Shown here piece by piece: positions 28,486 through 37,446 of a DNA stretch of 64,000 nt. Source of the stretch: Hyphomicrobiales bacterium (lineage in GTDB: Bacteria; Pseudomonadota; Alphaproteobacteria; Rhizobiales; Rhizobiaceae); assembly GCA_900472395.1 (NCBI GenBank), contig UCHV01000048.1, forward strand, positions 1-64,000, read 5' to 3'. How positions within the stretch are numbered: position 1 is the first letter of the stretch; every line of letters starts with the position of its first letter. The translations under genes were made by a program, and so were the position numbers. Below the pieces are notes generated by a model. That model did not search any database. It was not told the DNA's origin and was given only the letters and a program-made list of their open reading frames with translations.

Positions 28486-29994
28486 TCAGGTGGCCCGGCT
28501 ATATTCGATCATTCTTGCGCGCGACAGCACCAGTTCGAGCCGGTTTTCGGCTAGGACATGCAGGCAGACGCGCTTGGTCCACGGTCCATCCTTGAGCGTA
28601 AACAGGAAGCGACCATTGCCGAGTGCCTTCAATGGCATGCGATGGCGAACCGGGCCGACGCCCATGACGACGGTATCGCCATCGATCTCGAAATAGGCAC
28701 CTTCATCGGAGAACCAGCGGCCGGCAAGCGAGGTCGACACGCCGGTATCGACGGCAGGCAGAAATTTGCGCGGCGGATGGCCGATCTGGCCGATGATCGC
28801 ATCGCCCTCCATCTTCAGGCGCATCGGCGAGGAGGCGGAGAAGGACGAAACATAACCGTCAGCGTCTTCATAAGCGGTATCATCGGCATCGAGCCAGGTG
28901 ACGGTGGAGCCCTTGACCTCGATCCAGAAGGGGCCGGTTTCGGTGACGTAAAGGCCATCGGTCAGGGCCGACGAGGCGACGGGCAAAGCGAGGTCGAGCA
29001 GCGCGGCCATGGCTTCCTGCGCGATCTTGTTGCCATTGGTGTCTTCGCGGTTGGAGACGATGACGAAACCGCTCTGGCTGTCCTGATCGATGAGGAAATA
29101 GGTTTTGTAGCCAGGATGGGAGCCGCCATGGCCGGTGAAGGTGCGGCCGTCGAGGATGGTGCGACGCAGGCCGAGGCCGTAGCCGCTTTCGGAGCCATCT
29201 GCGAGTGCGCGGGGGGCGGCCAGGCGGTCGAGAATACCTTCAAACGAGCCTTGTTCGACAGTGAGGGCGCGCGCCCAATTGGCAAGGCTCGTGGCGCTGC
29301 CGGTCATGCTGCCGGAGGCTGAAATATGTAGGCCAGCGGCGGAGAGCTGCCATTTTTCGCCGTCGTGCCAGTAACCGGGCACGAGACCGGCAACCGCGTC
29401 GTTCCAGACGTCGGGCGCATCTAGGGTGGCATCGGCTTTTTCACCGGTTACGCGAATGAAATCGCGAAAGAACAGGCACTTGCGTTCAAGCGCCGTTTCA
29501 ACGAGACGGTAGCCGGTGTTGGAATAGGAAACCTCGGTGCCTGCCTCATAGTTCAGGCGGGTCTGGCGTGCCAGAAACTCCATCAGCGGGCCGGCCTTGG
29601 TTTCGGTGTAAACTGACAGGCCGAGCAGCGACAGGCATTCGCGGGTGTCCGGCAGGCCGCCGCTCATGTCCAGCGCGCGTCCGACGGTGACGCTGGCCAT
29701 CGGCTCCTGCAATTCGGGCAGATGCTGACCGAGTGTGTCGTCGAGCGAGATTGCTTCCGGATGCGACAGCACCATGGCGCAAAATGCGTGTTTGGTGACG
29801 GATGCGTAACGGACGACAGTGTCGGCGGAGAAGGGGGCCAAGGTCGCGAGGCTTTCGACGCCACCGGCTTCAGCGAAACGGATGCCGTCGGCATCGAAGC
29901 CGATCACCGCGCCACCGGGCTGGTCAGTGCCCCATCCGGTCGTGAATGTCTTCACGGCGTTGCGTGCGGCTTCCCAATTGGCTGTGATCGACAT
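28486..29994 (-). CDS. dap: D-aminopeptidase (S12, beta-lactamase-like, Ochrobactrum DAP type)
   Basis: 502 residues. Penicillin-binding-protein-related serine hydrolase that removes N-terminal D-residues, with preference for D-Ala in the characterised family member. The SxxK motif is S65-V-T-K68, the YxN motif is Y157-S-N159, and GHGGSHPGYK acts as the KTG-equivalent HxG. Two C-terminal beta-barrel domains (about 335-500) are the DAP-specific extension that gives aminopeptidase activity. There is no signal peptide, so it acts in the cytoplasm on imported peptides. It is unrelated to the P1 peptidase nearby but has a similar role. Confidence 0.9.
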   Translation of the reverse strand: MSITANWEAARNAVKTFTTGWGTDQPGGAVIGFDADGIRFAEAGGVESLATLAPFSADTVVRYASVTKHAFCAMVLSHPEAISLDDTLGQHLPELQEPMASVTVGRALDMSGGLPDTRECLSLLGLSVYTETKAGPLMEFLARQTRLNYEAGTEVSYSNTGYRLVETALERKCLFFRDFIRVTGEKADATLDAPDVWNDAVAGLVPGYWHDGEKWQLSAAGLHISASGSMTGSATSLANWARALTVEQGSFEGILDRLAAPRALADGSESGYGLGLRRTILDGRTFTGHGGSHPGYKTYFLIDQDSQSGFVIVSNREDTNGNKIAQEAMAALLDLALPVASSALTDGLYVTETGPFWIEVKGSTVTWLDADDTAYEDADGYVSSFSASSPMRLKMEGDAIIGQIGHPPRKFLPAVDTGVSTSLAGRWFSDEGAYFEIDGDTVVMGVGPVRHRMPLKALGNGRFLFTLKDGPWTKRVCLHVLAENRLELVLSRARMIEYSRAT

Positions 29995-30030
29995 TCGTTA
30001 TCTCCACTGACGGGTTCTATCCCCACCGAC

Positions 30031-30116
30031 TTCATCCTCGGGCTTGACCCGAGTATCTAAACCCTCGCCACGTATTCAACGTGGTTAGATGCTCGGGACA
30101 GGCCCGAGCATGACGG
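30031..30116. repeat. RIME-like palindromic intergenic element, copy 1
   Basis: Two hairpins back to back: TTCATCCTCGGGCTTGACCC... at the left and ...GGCCCGAGCATGACGG at the right, about 86 bases. The ends are inverted copies of each other (CATCCTCGGG / CCCGAGNATGA). Similar elements in rhizobia are the RIME/intergenic mosaic family. It is 180 bases from copy 2 as part of a tandem duplication. Confidence 0.8.
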
Positions 30117-30139
30117 CGGAAAGGTCAATGACCTTGTCA

Positions 30140-30202
30140 TCAGGCCGGTTCTTCGAGTTCTGCGCACAGACTGCGCAGTTCGCGCTTATGAGAGTGATCG
30201 CC
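30140..30202 (-). pseudogene. Duplicated 3' end of the peptide-ABC ATPase gene
   Basis: Read on the minus strand this encodes DHSHKRELRSLCAELEEPA then TGA. The intact ATPase gene at 30321 ends [19 protein letters not shown] then TGA. About 19 codons are copied in frame, without the rest of the gene or a start. It sits between RIME copies 1 and 2, with a repeat period of about 181 bases, so gene end and RIME were duplicated together. Confidence 0.8.
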
Positions 30203-30210
30203 CCTCTCCA

Positions 30211-30298
30211 CGTCATCCTCGGGCTTGACCCGAGGATCTAAGCCCTCACCACGCATTCGACGTGGTTGGATCCTCGGGTAAAGCCCGAGGATGACGAC
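30211..30298. repeat. RIME-like palindromic intergenic element, copy 2
   Basis: CGTCATCCTCGGGCTTGACC at the left and AAGCCCGAGGATGACGACGG at the right form two adjacent GC-rich hairpins. The middle (CACCACGCATTCGACGTGG) is also close to copy 1, which shows the pair arose by tandem duplication rather than independent insertion. Confidence 0.85.
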
Positions 30299-30320
30299 GG
30301 AGAGGCCGAAGACGTTACTC

Positions 30321-31064
30321 TCAGGCGGGTTCTTCGAGCTCCACGCTCAGGCTGCGCAATTCGCGCGTATGAGCGTGATTGACATTGCCGAGCCTCAAAT
30401 CCTCGGCAGTCACCTGTTCGACCATGTGGCCATCGATCATCACGCCGACTTCGGTGCACAGATGCGCAATGACGCTGAGATTGTGGCTGACCATCACATA
30501 GGTGAGGTTTCGTTCAGCTCTGAGGTCGGCCAGAAGGTTGAGGATTTCCGCCTGAACCGAGACGTCGAGCGCCGAGGTCGGTTCGTCGAGCAGCAGCACT
30601 TCGGGTTCTGCGATCAGCGCGCGGGCAATTGCCACGCGCTGGCGCTGGCCGCCGGACAGCTGGTGCGGATAACGGAAGCGTGCCGTCTGCGGCAGGGCAA
30701 CGGCCGAAAGCACCTCGGCGATGCGAGCGTCGATATCGTCCATGCCGTGTACGAGCGGCAGTTCCGACAGGATGCGGTCGATCGTCTGGCGCGGATGCAG
30801 CGAACCGTAAGGGTCCTGAAACACCATCTGCACCTTGCGGAAGAAGGCCGGCGGGCGTTTCAGCGGTGCGTCTTGCCCGGAAAAGGCGATGCGGCCGGAC
30901 CAGTCGTTGTTGAGCCCAGCCATGGCACGGAGCACGGTGGATTTGCCCGAACCGCTTTCGCCGACGATGCCAAAACTGGCGCCGTTCGCAACGTTGAAGG
31001 ACACGCCCTTGACGACTTGCTTGTCACCGAAGGAGATGCGCAGGTTGTCGATCTCGATGGTCAT
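30321..31064 (-). CDS. Peptide ABC transporter ATP-binding protein, DppF/OppF type
   Basis: 247 residues. Walker [10 protein letters not shown] near residue 38, signature [14 protein letters not shown] near 140, Walker [13 protein letters not shown]. It powers the importer encoded upstream. The start is ATG 31064, which overlaps the previous stop as ATGA and has GGAG 8 bases upstream; a GTG at 31073 is the alternative. The final 19 codons exist again 181 bases downstream. It is the fifth gene of the transporter operon (binding protein, B, C, D, F). Confidence 0.92.
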   Translation of the reverse strand: MTIEIDNLRISFGDKQVVKGVSFNVANGASFGIVGESGSGKSTVLRAMAGLNNDWSGRIAFSGQDAPLKRPPAFFRKVQMVFQDPYGSLHPRQTIDRILSELPLVHGMDDIDARIAEVLSAVALPQTARFRYPHQLSGGQRQRVAIARALIAEPEVLLLDEPTSALDVSVQAEILNLLADLRAERNLTYVMVSHNLSVIAHLCTEVGVMIDGHMVEQVTAEDLRLGNVNHAHTRELRSLSVELEEPA

Positions 31065-31888
31065 TTCAGCCACTCCGGATCACGGGTCAAGACGGGCAGG
31101 CGCTCCTTGGGATGGATCAGCGAGGGCATGCAGTTCAAAAGGCCGCGCGTATAAGGGTGCTGCGCGGACAACAATTCGGATGCCTTCAGCTCTTCCATGA
31201 CACGGCCGGAATACATGACGGCCACGCGGTCGCAGAAATGCGAGACCAGCGGCAGGTCGTGGCTGATGAGCAGCAGGCCCATGCCGCGTTCCGAAACCAG
31301 TTCCTCGATAAGCCGCAGGATTTCCGCCTGCACCGTGGCATCGAGCGCCGAGGTCGGTTCGTCGGCGATCAGCAGTTCCGGATCGGGGGCGAGCATCATG
31401 GCGATCATGACGCGCTGGCCCATGCCGCCCGAAACTTCGTGCGGATAGGAGGCTGCTACCTTCTTCGGATCGCGGATTTTCACCATTTCCAGAAGGTTGA
31501 CGGCGGCTTCAAGAGCGGCCCGTTTGCTGCCTCCCTTGTGGGCACGCCACGCCTCTGCCACCTGGCTACCGATGGTCTTTACCGGGTTCAGCGAATATTT
31601 TGGGTCCTGCAGGATGAAGCCGGCCCGCTTGCCGCGGATCGTGCGCATCTGCTTTTCAGACGCCGACAGGATGTCGATGCCGTCGAATTCGAGCTTGTCG
31701 GCTTCGATACGGGTCTGCTTGGGCAGAAGCTTCATCAGGGCGCGGGCGGTGAGGCTTTTGCCCGATCCGCTTTCGCCGACAATGCCGAGTTTTTCGGTGC
31801 CGAGCGTCAGCGACACGCCCTTGACGGCGGGCGCAAAGCCGGTGCGGCTTTCAAAGCCGATATGCAGGTTCTTGATTTCAACGAGCAT
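31061..31888 (-). CDS. Peptide ABC transporter ATP-binding protein, DppD/OppD type
   Basis: 275 residues. Walker [10 protein letters not shown], signature VSGGMGQRVMIAMM, Walker [13 protein letters not shown], and the oligopeptide-family C-terminal HPYTRGLLNCMPSLI. The signature has GMGQ where GMRQ is more usual. The start MLVEIKNLHIGF at 31888 lies one base before the permease stop codon; the longer open frame is a shadow of the permease gene. It works with the DppF-type partner. Confidence 0.92.
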   Translation of the reverse strand: MLVEIKNLHIGFESRTGFAPAVKGVSLTLGTEKLGIVGESGSGKSLTARALMKLLPKQTRIEADKLEFDGIDILSASEKQMRTIRGKRAGFILQDPKYSLNPVKTIGSQVAEAWRAHKGGSKRAALEAAVNLLEMVKIRDPKKVAASYPHEVSGGMGQRVMIAMMLAPDPELLIADEPTSALDATVQAEILRLIEELVSERGMGLLLISHDLPLVSHFCDRVAVMYSGRVMEELKASELLSAQHPYTRGLLNCMPSLIHPKERLPVLTRDPEWLK

Positions 31889-31889
31889 G

Positions 31890-32789
31890 TCAGGCCGCCT
31901 TCGGATCGAGGACGTCGCGCAGGGCGTCGCCGAGGAAGTTGAAGGCCAGCGACACCATGAAGATCGCGATGCCGGGAATGGCGGCAACCCACCACTGTTC
32001 GAAGATGAAGCGTTTTGCCGTGGCGATCATCGCACCCCATTCCGGCGACGGCGGCTGTGCGCCCATGCCGAGGAAGCCGAGCGAGGCGGCGGTGATGATG
32101 ATCGACGACATGTCGAGCGTGACGCGCACGATCAGCGTCGGCACGCAAAGCGGCATGATGTGGCGGAAGATGATGCGCCACGAGGAACCACCGGTCAGGC
32201 GATACGCTGCGATGAAATCGCTGCCGCGAACGGTCAGCGTTTCGGCGCGGGCCATACGGGCGTATGGCGGCCAGGCGGTGAGCGCGATGGCAAGCACTGC
32301 GCTTTCGACGCCGGGCTGAAGTGCTGCCACGAAGGCGAGCGCCAGAACCAGACGCGGGAAGGCGAGAAAGATGTCGGTGAGGCGCATCAGCACCGTATCG
32401 ACGACGCCGCCGAAATAACCGGCAATGCAGCCGATGGCGAGACCGACCGGGGCGACGAGCACGACCACGGCGATGACCATGCCGAGCGTGACGCGGCCGC
32501 CGTAAAGCAGTCGTGAAAAGATGTCGCGGCCGAGTTCGTCTGTGCCGAACCAGTGAAGCGCGGTGGGGGCGCTGAGGCGGTTGGCGAGATCCTGCGCTGC
32601 CGGATCATGGGTCGCAAGCAGCGGCGCGAAGATGGCGATGGCGATGAAGATGGCGATGATGGTCAGGCCGATCATGCCGAGCGCATTGCCGCGCAGGTTC
32701 AACCAGATGCGGTACCAGTTGCCCCAGGCGGCCTGGCGGCGCGAGGACGGGTTTTCGTCCAGCGCCCAGTTTCGGAAGGTGGCGATCAT
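31890..32789 (-). CDS. Peptide ABC transporter permease, DppC type
   Basis: 299 residues with six predicted membrane helices. FGTDELGRDIFSRLLYGGRV is the DppC signature, the ATPase-docking loop is FIAAYRLTGGSSWRIIFRHI, and it ends LGDALRDVLDPKAA. The start at 32789 (MIATFRNWALDE) overlaps the upstream stop as TAATG. A 477-residue open frame starting at 33323 covers this gene, but its N-terminal part is an overlapping-frame artefact. Confidence 0.92.
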   Translation of the reverse strand: MIATFRNWALDENPSSRRQAAWGNWYRIWLNLRGNALGMIGLTIIAIFIAIAIFAPLLATHDPAAQDLANRLSAPTALHWFGTDELGRDIFSRLLYGGRVTLGMVIAVVVLVAPVGLAIGCIAGYFGGVVDTVLMRLTDIFLAFPRLVLALAFVAALQPGVESAVLAIALTAWPPYARMARAETLTVRGSDFIAAYRLTGGSSWRIIFRHIMPLCVPTLIVRVTLDMSSIIITAASLGFLGMGAQPPSPEWGAMIATAKRFIFEQWWVAAIPGIAIFMVSLAFNFLGDALRDVLDPKAA

Positions 32790-33802
32790 TATTGTACCCG
32801 TGGATCGAGGACGCGGTAGAGAATGTCCGCGATCAGGTTGAGGCCGACATAGATCAGGCCGATCAGCAACGTGGTGCCGATAACCGGATTCATGTCCGCA
32901 TTCATAAGCGAGACGGTCAGATACTGGCCGATGCCCGGCCACGAGAATACCGTTTCGGTGACGACGGCGCCTTCGAGAAGACCGGCATAGGTGAGCGCCA
33001 CCACCGTGACGAGCTGCACGGCAACCGTCGGGAAGGCGTGGCCCCAGATGACGGTGGTCAGCGACAGACCTTTTGCACGCGCGGTGATGACGTATTCGCC
33101 CTTCAGCGCGTCGATCATGAAGGCGCGCGTCATGCGGGCGATATAGGCCATCGAGAAATAGGCGAGGATGATGACCGGCTGGGCCATATGGGCCAGCGCA
33201 TCGAAGGAGGCATCGAAATCGCCGGCAATCAGCGTATCGATGGTCAGGATGCCGGTGACCGTGTCGATCATGCCATCGAAGATGATGTCCTGACGGCCGG
33301 GGCCCGGCGCGATATCGAGCCACGAATAGAAGATCAGAAGCGAGATCAGCGACAACATGAAGACCGGCACGGAATGTCCGGCAAGGCAGACGACGCGGAT
33401 AGCCTGATCGGTGAACGAGCCCTGGCGGACGGCTGCCCAGACGCCGAGTGGAACGCCGATCAGCAAGGCCAGCAGCAGTGCCGCGGTGGCAAGCTCGAAG
33501 GTCGCCGGGAAGAACCGGACGATATCCTGCGCGACCGGGTTCTTGGTGAGAACCGACATGCCGAAATCGCCGTGGGCGAGTTGTGAAAGATAATGCAGGA
33601 ACTGCACCGGAATGGGCTGATCAAGGCCCATCTCAGCGCGTACGCGAAGAATGACGTCCTCGGGCGCATTGTCGCCAACGGCGGCAATGACCGGATCGAC
33701 CGGCATGACCCGGCCAATGAGGAATGTCAGTACAGTCAAACCGAACAGCGTCAGGAGGACGCTGCTCAGTGTTGCTGCAAGGCTTTTGAAACGCTTGTTC
33801 AC
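32789..33802 (-). CDS. Peptide ABC transporter permease, DppB type
   Basis: 337 residues. N-terminal helix (LSSVLLTLFGLTVLTFLIG), periplasmic VRAEMGLDQPIPVQFLHYL, docking loop YVITARAKGLSLTTVIWGHA, and terminal LYRVLDPRVQ. It starts with GTG overlapping the binding-protein stop (GTGA), so translation is coupled. A ~25-residue insertion (FDGMIDTVTGILTIDTLIAG) in the middle is longer than in typical DppB. Confidence 0.92.
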   Translation of the reverse strand: MNKRFKSLAATLSSVLLTLFGLTVLTFLIGRVMPVDPVIAAVGDNAPEDVILRVRAEMGLDQPIPVQFLHYLSQLAHGDFGMSVLTKNPVAQDIVRFFPATFELATAALLLALLIGVPLGVWAAVRQGSFTDQAIRVVCLAGHSVPVFMLSLISLLIFYSWLDIAPGPGRQDIIFDGMIDTVTGILTIDTLIAGDFDASFDALAHMAQPVIILAYFSMAYIARMTRAFMIDALKGEYVITARAKGLSLTTVIWGHAFPTVAVQLVTVVALTYAGLLEGAVVTETVFSWPGIGQYLTVSLMNADMNPVIGTTLLIGLIYVGLNLIADILYRVLDPRVQ

Positions 33803-35397
33803 GCCTTGTTGGTCTCCAGATAAGAATTGCCTTCAGACAGCACGCCGAGTTCGAAGCCGTTGACATTCTTGCGGCAGGCGGCGGTCTTGATCGTCTGGAA
33901 CATGATTGCGAAAGGGCTGTTCTGCATGAATTCGCGCTGCAGGGTTTCGTAGAGTTCCAGGCGCTTTGCCGGGTCCTTCTCGTCACGAGCGGCTTCCGCC
34001 TTGGCCGTGAAGTCGTCGTTCTTGAAGCTGGAGCGCCATGCAAACGGCTTCTTCTTGGCTTCGTTCGAATTGTCCTTGTTGATGCAGAACACTTCGGCGT
34101 TCGAGTTCGGATCGAAATAATCCGTACCCCACGCGGACAGCGCCATTTCATGGCCGCGAGCGCGCATCTTGGTCAGAACCTGACGATTCTCGGCAGACTG
34201 AAGCTTCACGCGGATACCGATTGCGCCAAGGTTTGCCTGGATAGCCTGAGCCAGATCCGGGTACGGCTGGGCGGAATAGTGGTCCATGGTGATATCGAAG
34301 CCGTCGGCAAGACCGGCTTCTGCCATCAGTGCCTTGGCCTTCTCGATGTCCTGCTTGAACGGAACGTCGGAAACCGTTCCGGGGAAACCGGCAGGTTCCA
34401 TGCTCTGGTGAACGGCGTGCGTCAGCGGCACGATGTTCTTCTGCATGCCTTCATAGTCCAGCGCCCACTTGACGGCCTGCCATACCTGCGGCTTGGCAAG
34501 GTTGGCATTTGCCTGGTTGAGCGAGATCAGCACCAGGCCGGCAATCTGCTTGCGCACCAATGTGATGTTTTCGTCGGACTGAAGAGCCTTCAGCTGTTCC
34601 GAAGTGAGATCGCGGGCGATATCGACGTCGCCCTTCTGCAGCATCAGCATCTGCGAAGACGGATCGACAACGTGGCGGACGATGACGCGCTTGAGGTTGC
34701 CCTTGTAAGGGCCGTGTTCGTTGAGCGTCAGGGCGATGCTTTCGGAAGCCTTCCATGCCTGCAGCTTGAAGGCACCGGAGCCGGCGCTGTTCTTCTGCAG
34801 CCAGGCATTGCCGAGGTCGCCATTAGCTTCGTTTTCGAGAACGGTCTTCTTTTCGACGATGGCGCCGATGTTTGCCGACAGGCAGAACAGCAGGAAGGAG
34901 ATCGCGGTCGGGTTTTCGGTCGTCAGCGTGACGGTCTTTTCGTCCTTGGCGACGATGCGGGCTTCAACGTTTTCCGGCGTGAAGCCGAACTGGTTGATGA
35001 TGAAGGCCGGGCTCTTGTTCATCTTGATGGCGCGCTGCAGCGAGAACGCAACGTCCTCGGCGGTGACGGCGGCGCCGGAAGCGAACTTCTGGTCGGAAAG
35101 CTTGAAGGTGAAAACCTTGTTGTCGGCATCGGCTTCCCAGGAAGCGGCGATGACCGGTGTCACTTCATTGGGGTTGTCGCTGTTGGCGCGCACCAGCTTC
35201 TGATACATGTTGCTGATCATCTCGCCGCCGACGGCCTCAAAACCCTCATGCGGGTCAAGGCTGGTCATGTTGTCGAGCTGCTGGGCAACGACCAGAATGT
35301 CCTTCGGCGTCGCGGCAAAGGCGGTCTCGGCCAGTTCGAGATAGGACAGGAACGGGACGGCTGCGCCGCCGATCAGAAAGTTGCGTCTGGATACCAT
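33799..35397 (-). CDS. Peptide ABC transporter solute-binding protein with Tat-like signal
   Basis: 532 residues, SBP_bac_5 family. The N-terminus MVSRRNFLIGGAAVPFLSYL has the twin-arginine pattern SRRNFL, so export by Tat is likely, with cleavage near AFAATP. The mature part has VTPVIAASWEADADNKVFTF and LSDQKFASGAAVTAEDVAFS, typical of the family. A ribosome site AAGGGGAAT precedes the start. First gene of the operon. Neighbouring D-aminopeptidase and dipeptidase genes suggest D-residue or cell-wall-derived peptides as ligands; this is inference. Confidence 0.92.
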   Translation of the reverse strand: MVSRRNFLIGGAAVPFLSYLELAETAFAATPKDILVVAQQLDNMTSLDPHEGFEAVGGEMISNMYQKLVRANSDNPNEVTPVIAASWEADADNKVFTFKLSDQKFASGAAVTAEDVAFSLQRAIKMNKSPAFIINQFGFTPENVEARIVAKDEKTVTLTTENPTAISFLLFCLSANIGAIVEKKTVLENEANGDLGNAWLQKNSAGSGAFKLQAWKASESIALTLNEHGPYKGNLKRVIVRHVVDPSSQMLMLQKGDVDIARDLTSEQLKALQSDENITLVRKQIAGLVLISLNQANANLAKPQVWQAVKWALDYEGMQKNIVPLTHAVHQSMEPAGFPGTVSDVPFKQDIEKAKALMAEAGLADGFDITMDHYSAQPYPDLAQAIQANLGAIGIRVKLQSAENRQVLTKMRARGHEMALSAWGTDYFDPNSNAEVFCINKDNSNEAKKKPFAWRSSFKNDDFTAKAEAARDEKDPAKRLELYETLQREFMQNSPFAIMFQTIKTAACRKNVNGFELGVLSEGNSYLETNKA

Positions 35398-35602
35398 TGC
35401 TATATTCCCCTTGATACGCCTGCCCCTAAGATTTGAGGGGCGGCAAGTTTTTGCCGCAATTCACCGGCGGTCTTAACAGTGCGTTTACAGACCGACCAAT
35501 TCCATTTTTCGAATGGGTTATGCGTGGATTGCATTTGCGGCTTGTGCGCCGCCTACTTAACGATAACCCAAACTTCAAGCCTCCGGCAGGACACTTCAGA
35601 AA

Positions 35603-36637
35603 ATGTTGAACAATTTTCTCCCGATCTTCGATGGCCACAATGACGTGCTGCTGCGTCTGCGACGTGACGGCGGCAGCGATCCGGTAAAGCGTTTTCTGGA
35701 GGGCGAGGAAACGGGACATATCGACCTGCCGCGCGCCAAGGCCGGCGGGCTGGCAGGCGGGCTCTGCGCCATCTACGTGCCGTCGCCGAGCATGACCAAG
35801 GATGCTAACGGCGATTATCCGACGCCGGAACAGCCGGCTGCGCTGAATGAAACGCTGGCGATGGCCCGGCTTCTGTTCGATATCGAGGCGCGTTCCGAAG
35901 GTGGGGTGACGGTCTGCCGCACGGCCGACGACATCCGCCGCTCGATCGAAACCGGCAGTTTTGCCGCCGTCCTGCACATCGAGGGCGCGGAAGCAGTCGC
36001 TGCTGATCTCGATTCGCTTTATGTGCTGCATCAGGCGGGCCTGCGCACGCTCGGTCCTGTTTGGTCCCGCCCGAACGTGTTCGCTTATGGTGTGCCGTTC
36101 CGTTACCCATCGACGCCGGATATCGGCCCGGGCCTGACTGAAGCCGGCCGCGACCTGATCCGCGCCTGCAACGAGCTGAAGATCATGGTCGACCTGTCGC
36201 ACATGAACGAGGCCGGATTCTGGGAAATCGCAAAACTTTCGAAGGCGCCTCTAGTCGCCTCCCATTCAAACGTGCATGCACTGTGCAACCACAGCCGCAA
36301 CCTGACCGACCGCCAGCTCGACGCCATTCGTGATACGGATGGGCTTGTCGGCATCAATTTCGGCGTGCTGTTTCTGCGTGACGACGGCGTCAAGGATGCC
36401 AATACCAGCCTCGACCTTCTGGTGCGGCATGTCGCCTATATCGCCGAGCGGATCGGCATTGATCGTGTGGCACTCGGTTCCGACTTCGACGGCACGACCA
36501 TTCCGGCGGAGATGAAGGATGCGGCCGGCCTGCCGCGTCTGGTCGAAGCGCTGCGCAAGCACGGTTTCAACGAGGCGGAGCTGAAGAAGATCGGCCACGA
36601 GAACTGGATTTCGGTTCTCGATCGTAGCTGGGCCTGA
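35603..36637 (+). CDS. Membrane dipeptidase (M19, renal dipeptidase family)
   Basis: 344 residues. Binuclear zinc dipeptidase able to cleave L-D dipeptides in family members studied. Metal ligands are H12 and D14 in FDGHNDVLLR, E in VLHIEGAEA, H in VDLSHMNEAG and H in VASHSNVHAL. GLVGINFGVLFLRDDG and VALGSDFDGTT are conserved too. There is no signal peptide or lipid anchor, so it is probably cytoplasmic despite the family name. It is divergent from the peptide transporter operon across 205 bases and fits complete breakdown of mixed-chirality dipeptides. Confidence 0.9.
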   Translation: MLNNFLPIFDGHNDVLLRLRRDGGSDPVKRFLEGEETGHIDLPRAKAGGLAGGLCAIYVPSPSMTKDANGDYPTPEQPAALNETLAMARLLFDIEARSEGGVTVCRTADDIRRSIETGSFAAVLHIEGAEAVAADLDSLYVLHQAGLRTLGPVWSRPNVFAYGVPFRYPSTPDIGPGLTEAGRDLIRACNELKIMVDLSHMNEAGFWEIAKLSKAPLVASHSNVHALCNHSRNLTDRQLDAIRDTDGLVGINFGVLFLRDDGVKDANTSLDLLVRHVAYIAERIGIDRVALGSDFDGTTIPAEMKDAAGLPRLVEALRKHGFNEAELKKIGHENWISVLDRSWA

Positions 36638-36643
36638 GAAAGC

Positions 36644-37372
36644 TCAGTCGGTATCCGGCTTGAAGGAAAGCTCGAACCGGTCCGCGAGAAAGCGCGTGCG
36701 CACGCTCTGGACCGGTTTGCCTTCCATATCGATATCGACGGCATTGCTGATCAGCACGATGGCGTCGCTTGCGCATTGCAAAAGCTCGACGTCATTGGGG
36801 GATACGCGCTCGGCGGTGATGCGCGTCTCACGGCGGCGATAATCGCTGACGCCGGATTTTTGCAGTGCCTGAGTGATCGATCCGGTTTCCGCGTAAGCCG
36901 AAATGATGTCGGGAAAACGCTCCGCCGAAAACAGCGAGGTGGAGCGCGACATCGGCATGCTATCCACCACCGCCAGCCGCTCCAGCCGGTGCAGCGGCGC
37001 GCCAAACGACACATCCAGCAATGCCGCCTGCCGCGCATCGGCGGCTACGCGTTCGGCGCCGATCAGCCTGCCCGACGGCTCGATCGACTGTTTCATCATG
37101 TTTTCGCGAAAACGCACCCGCTCGCCGATCGGATAGATCACGCGCGGCGGCTGGGCGTTGACAAACGTGCCGCGTCCGCGTTCGGCCCGCAAAAGACCCT
37201 CCGTCGACAAGGCCGCAATCGCGCGGCGCACCGTGTGGCGGTTGACGCCGTGGCGTTCGGCAAGCTCGACCTCGGGCGGAAGCTGTTGCGCGATGACGCC
37301 GGAAGCGATGTCTGCGCGAATGGCGTCGGCAACACGGCGCCAGCGGGAAATGCCGTCATCGAGGGCGTGCAT
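36644..37372 (-). CDS. phnF: PhnF, GntR/HutC-family regulator of phosphonate genes
   Basis: 242 residues. N-terminal winged helix (LPPEVELAERHGVNRHTVRR, then AIAALSTEGLLRAERGRGTF) and a C-terminal UTRA ligand domain with APLHRLERLAVVDSMPMSRS. It is divergent from phnG across 105 bases, and a perfect inverted repeat before phnG is its likely operator. AAGGACG precedes the start. It is convergent with the dipeptidase gene, six bases apart, and not part of that gene's operon. Confidence 0.93.
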   Translation of the reverse strand: MHALDDGISRWRRVADAIRADIASGVIAQQLPPEVELAERHGVNRHTVRRAIAALSTEGLLRAERGRGTFVNAQPPRVIYPIGERVRFRENMMKQSIEPSGRLIGAERVAADARQAALLDVSFGAPLHRLERLAVVDSMPMSRSTSLFSAERFPDIISAYAETGSITQALQKSGVSDYRRRETRITAERVSPNDVELLQCASDAIVLISNAVDIDMEGKPVQSVRTRFLADRFELSFKPDTD

Positions 37373-37397
37373 GAAGGTCGTCCTTAAAAAATGCGAA

Positions 37398-37432
37398 ATG
37401 TCATCAAGCTGTCACTGGTCAGGTTCTATAAC
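37398..37432 (+). promoter_or_regulatory. Pho box and -10 of phnG
   Basis: ATGTCAT-CAAG-CTGTCAC (37398-37415) is two 7-base PhoB half-sites with an 11-base period, close to CTGTCAT-N4-CTGTCAT. A -10 candidate TATAAC lies at 37427-37432, 11 bases after the box, the usual PhoB arrangement in which the box replaces the -35. Activation under phosphate starvation is expected. Confidence 0.75.
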
Positions 37433-37446
37433 CTCGATTAGATTAG

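Noticed and set aside
30031-30298. CRISPR array
   Set aside because: The two repeats are ~86-base double hairpins separated by a gene remnant, with no short regular spacers and no cas genes nearby.
32790-33323. Upstream extension of the DppC-type permease frame
   Set aside because: The additional residues are an overlapping-frame reading of the DppB gene; a TAATG-coupled start exists at 32789.
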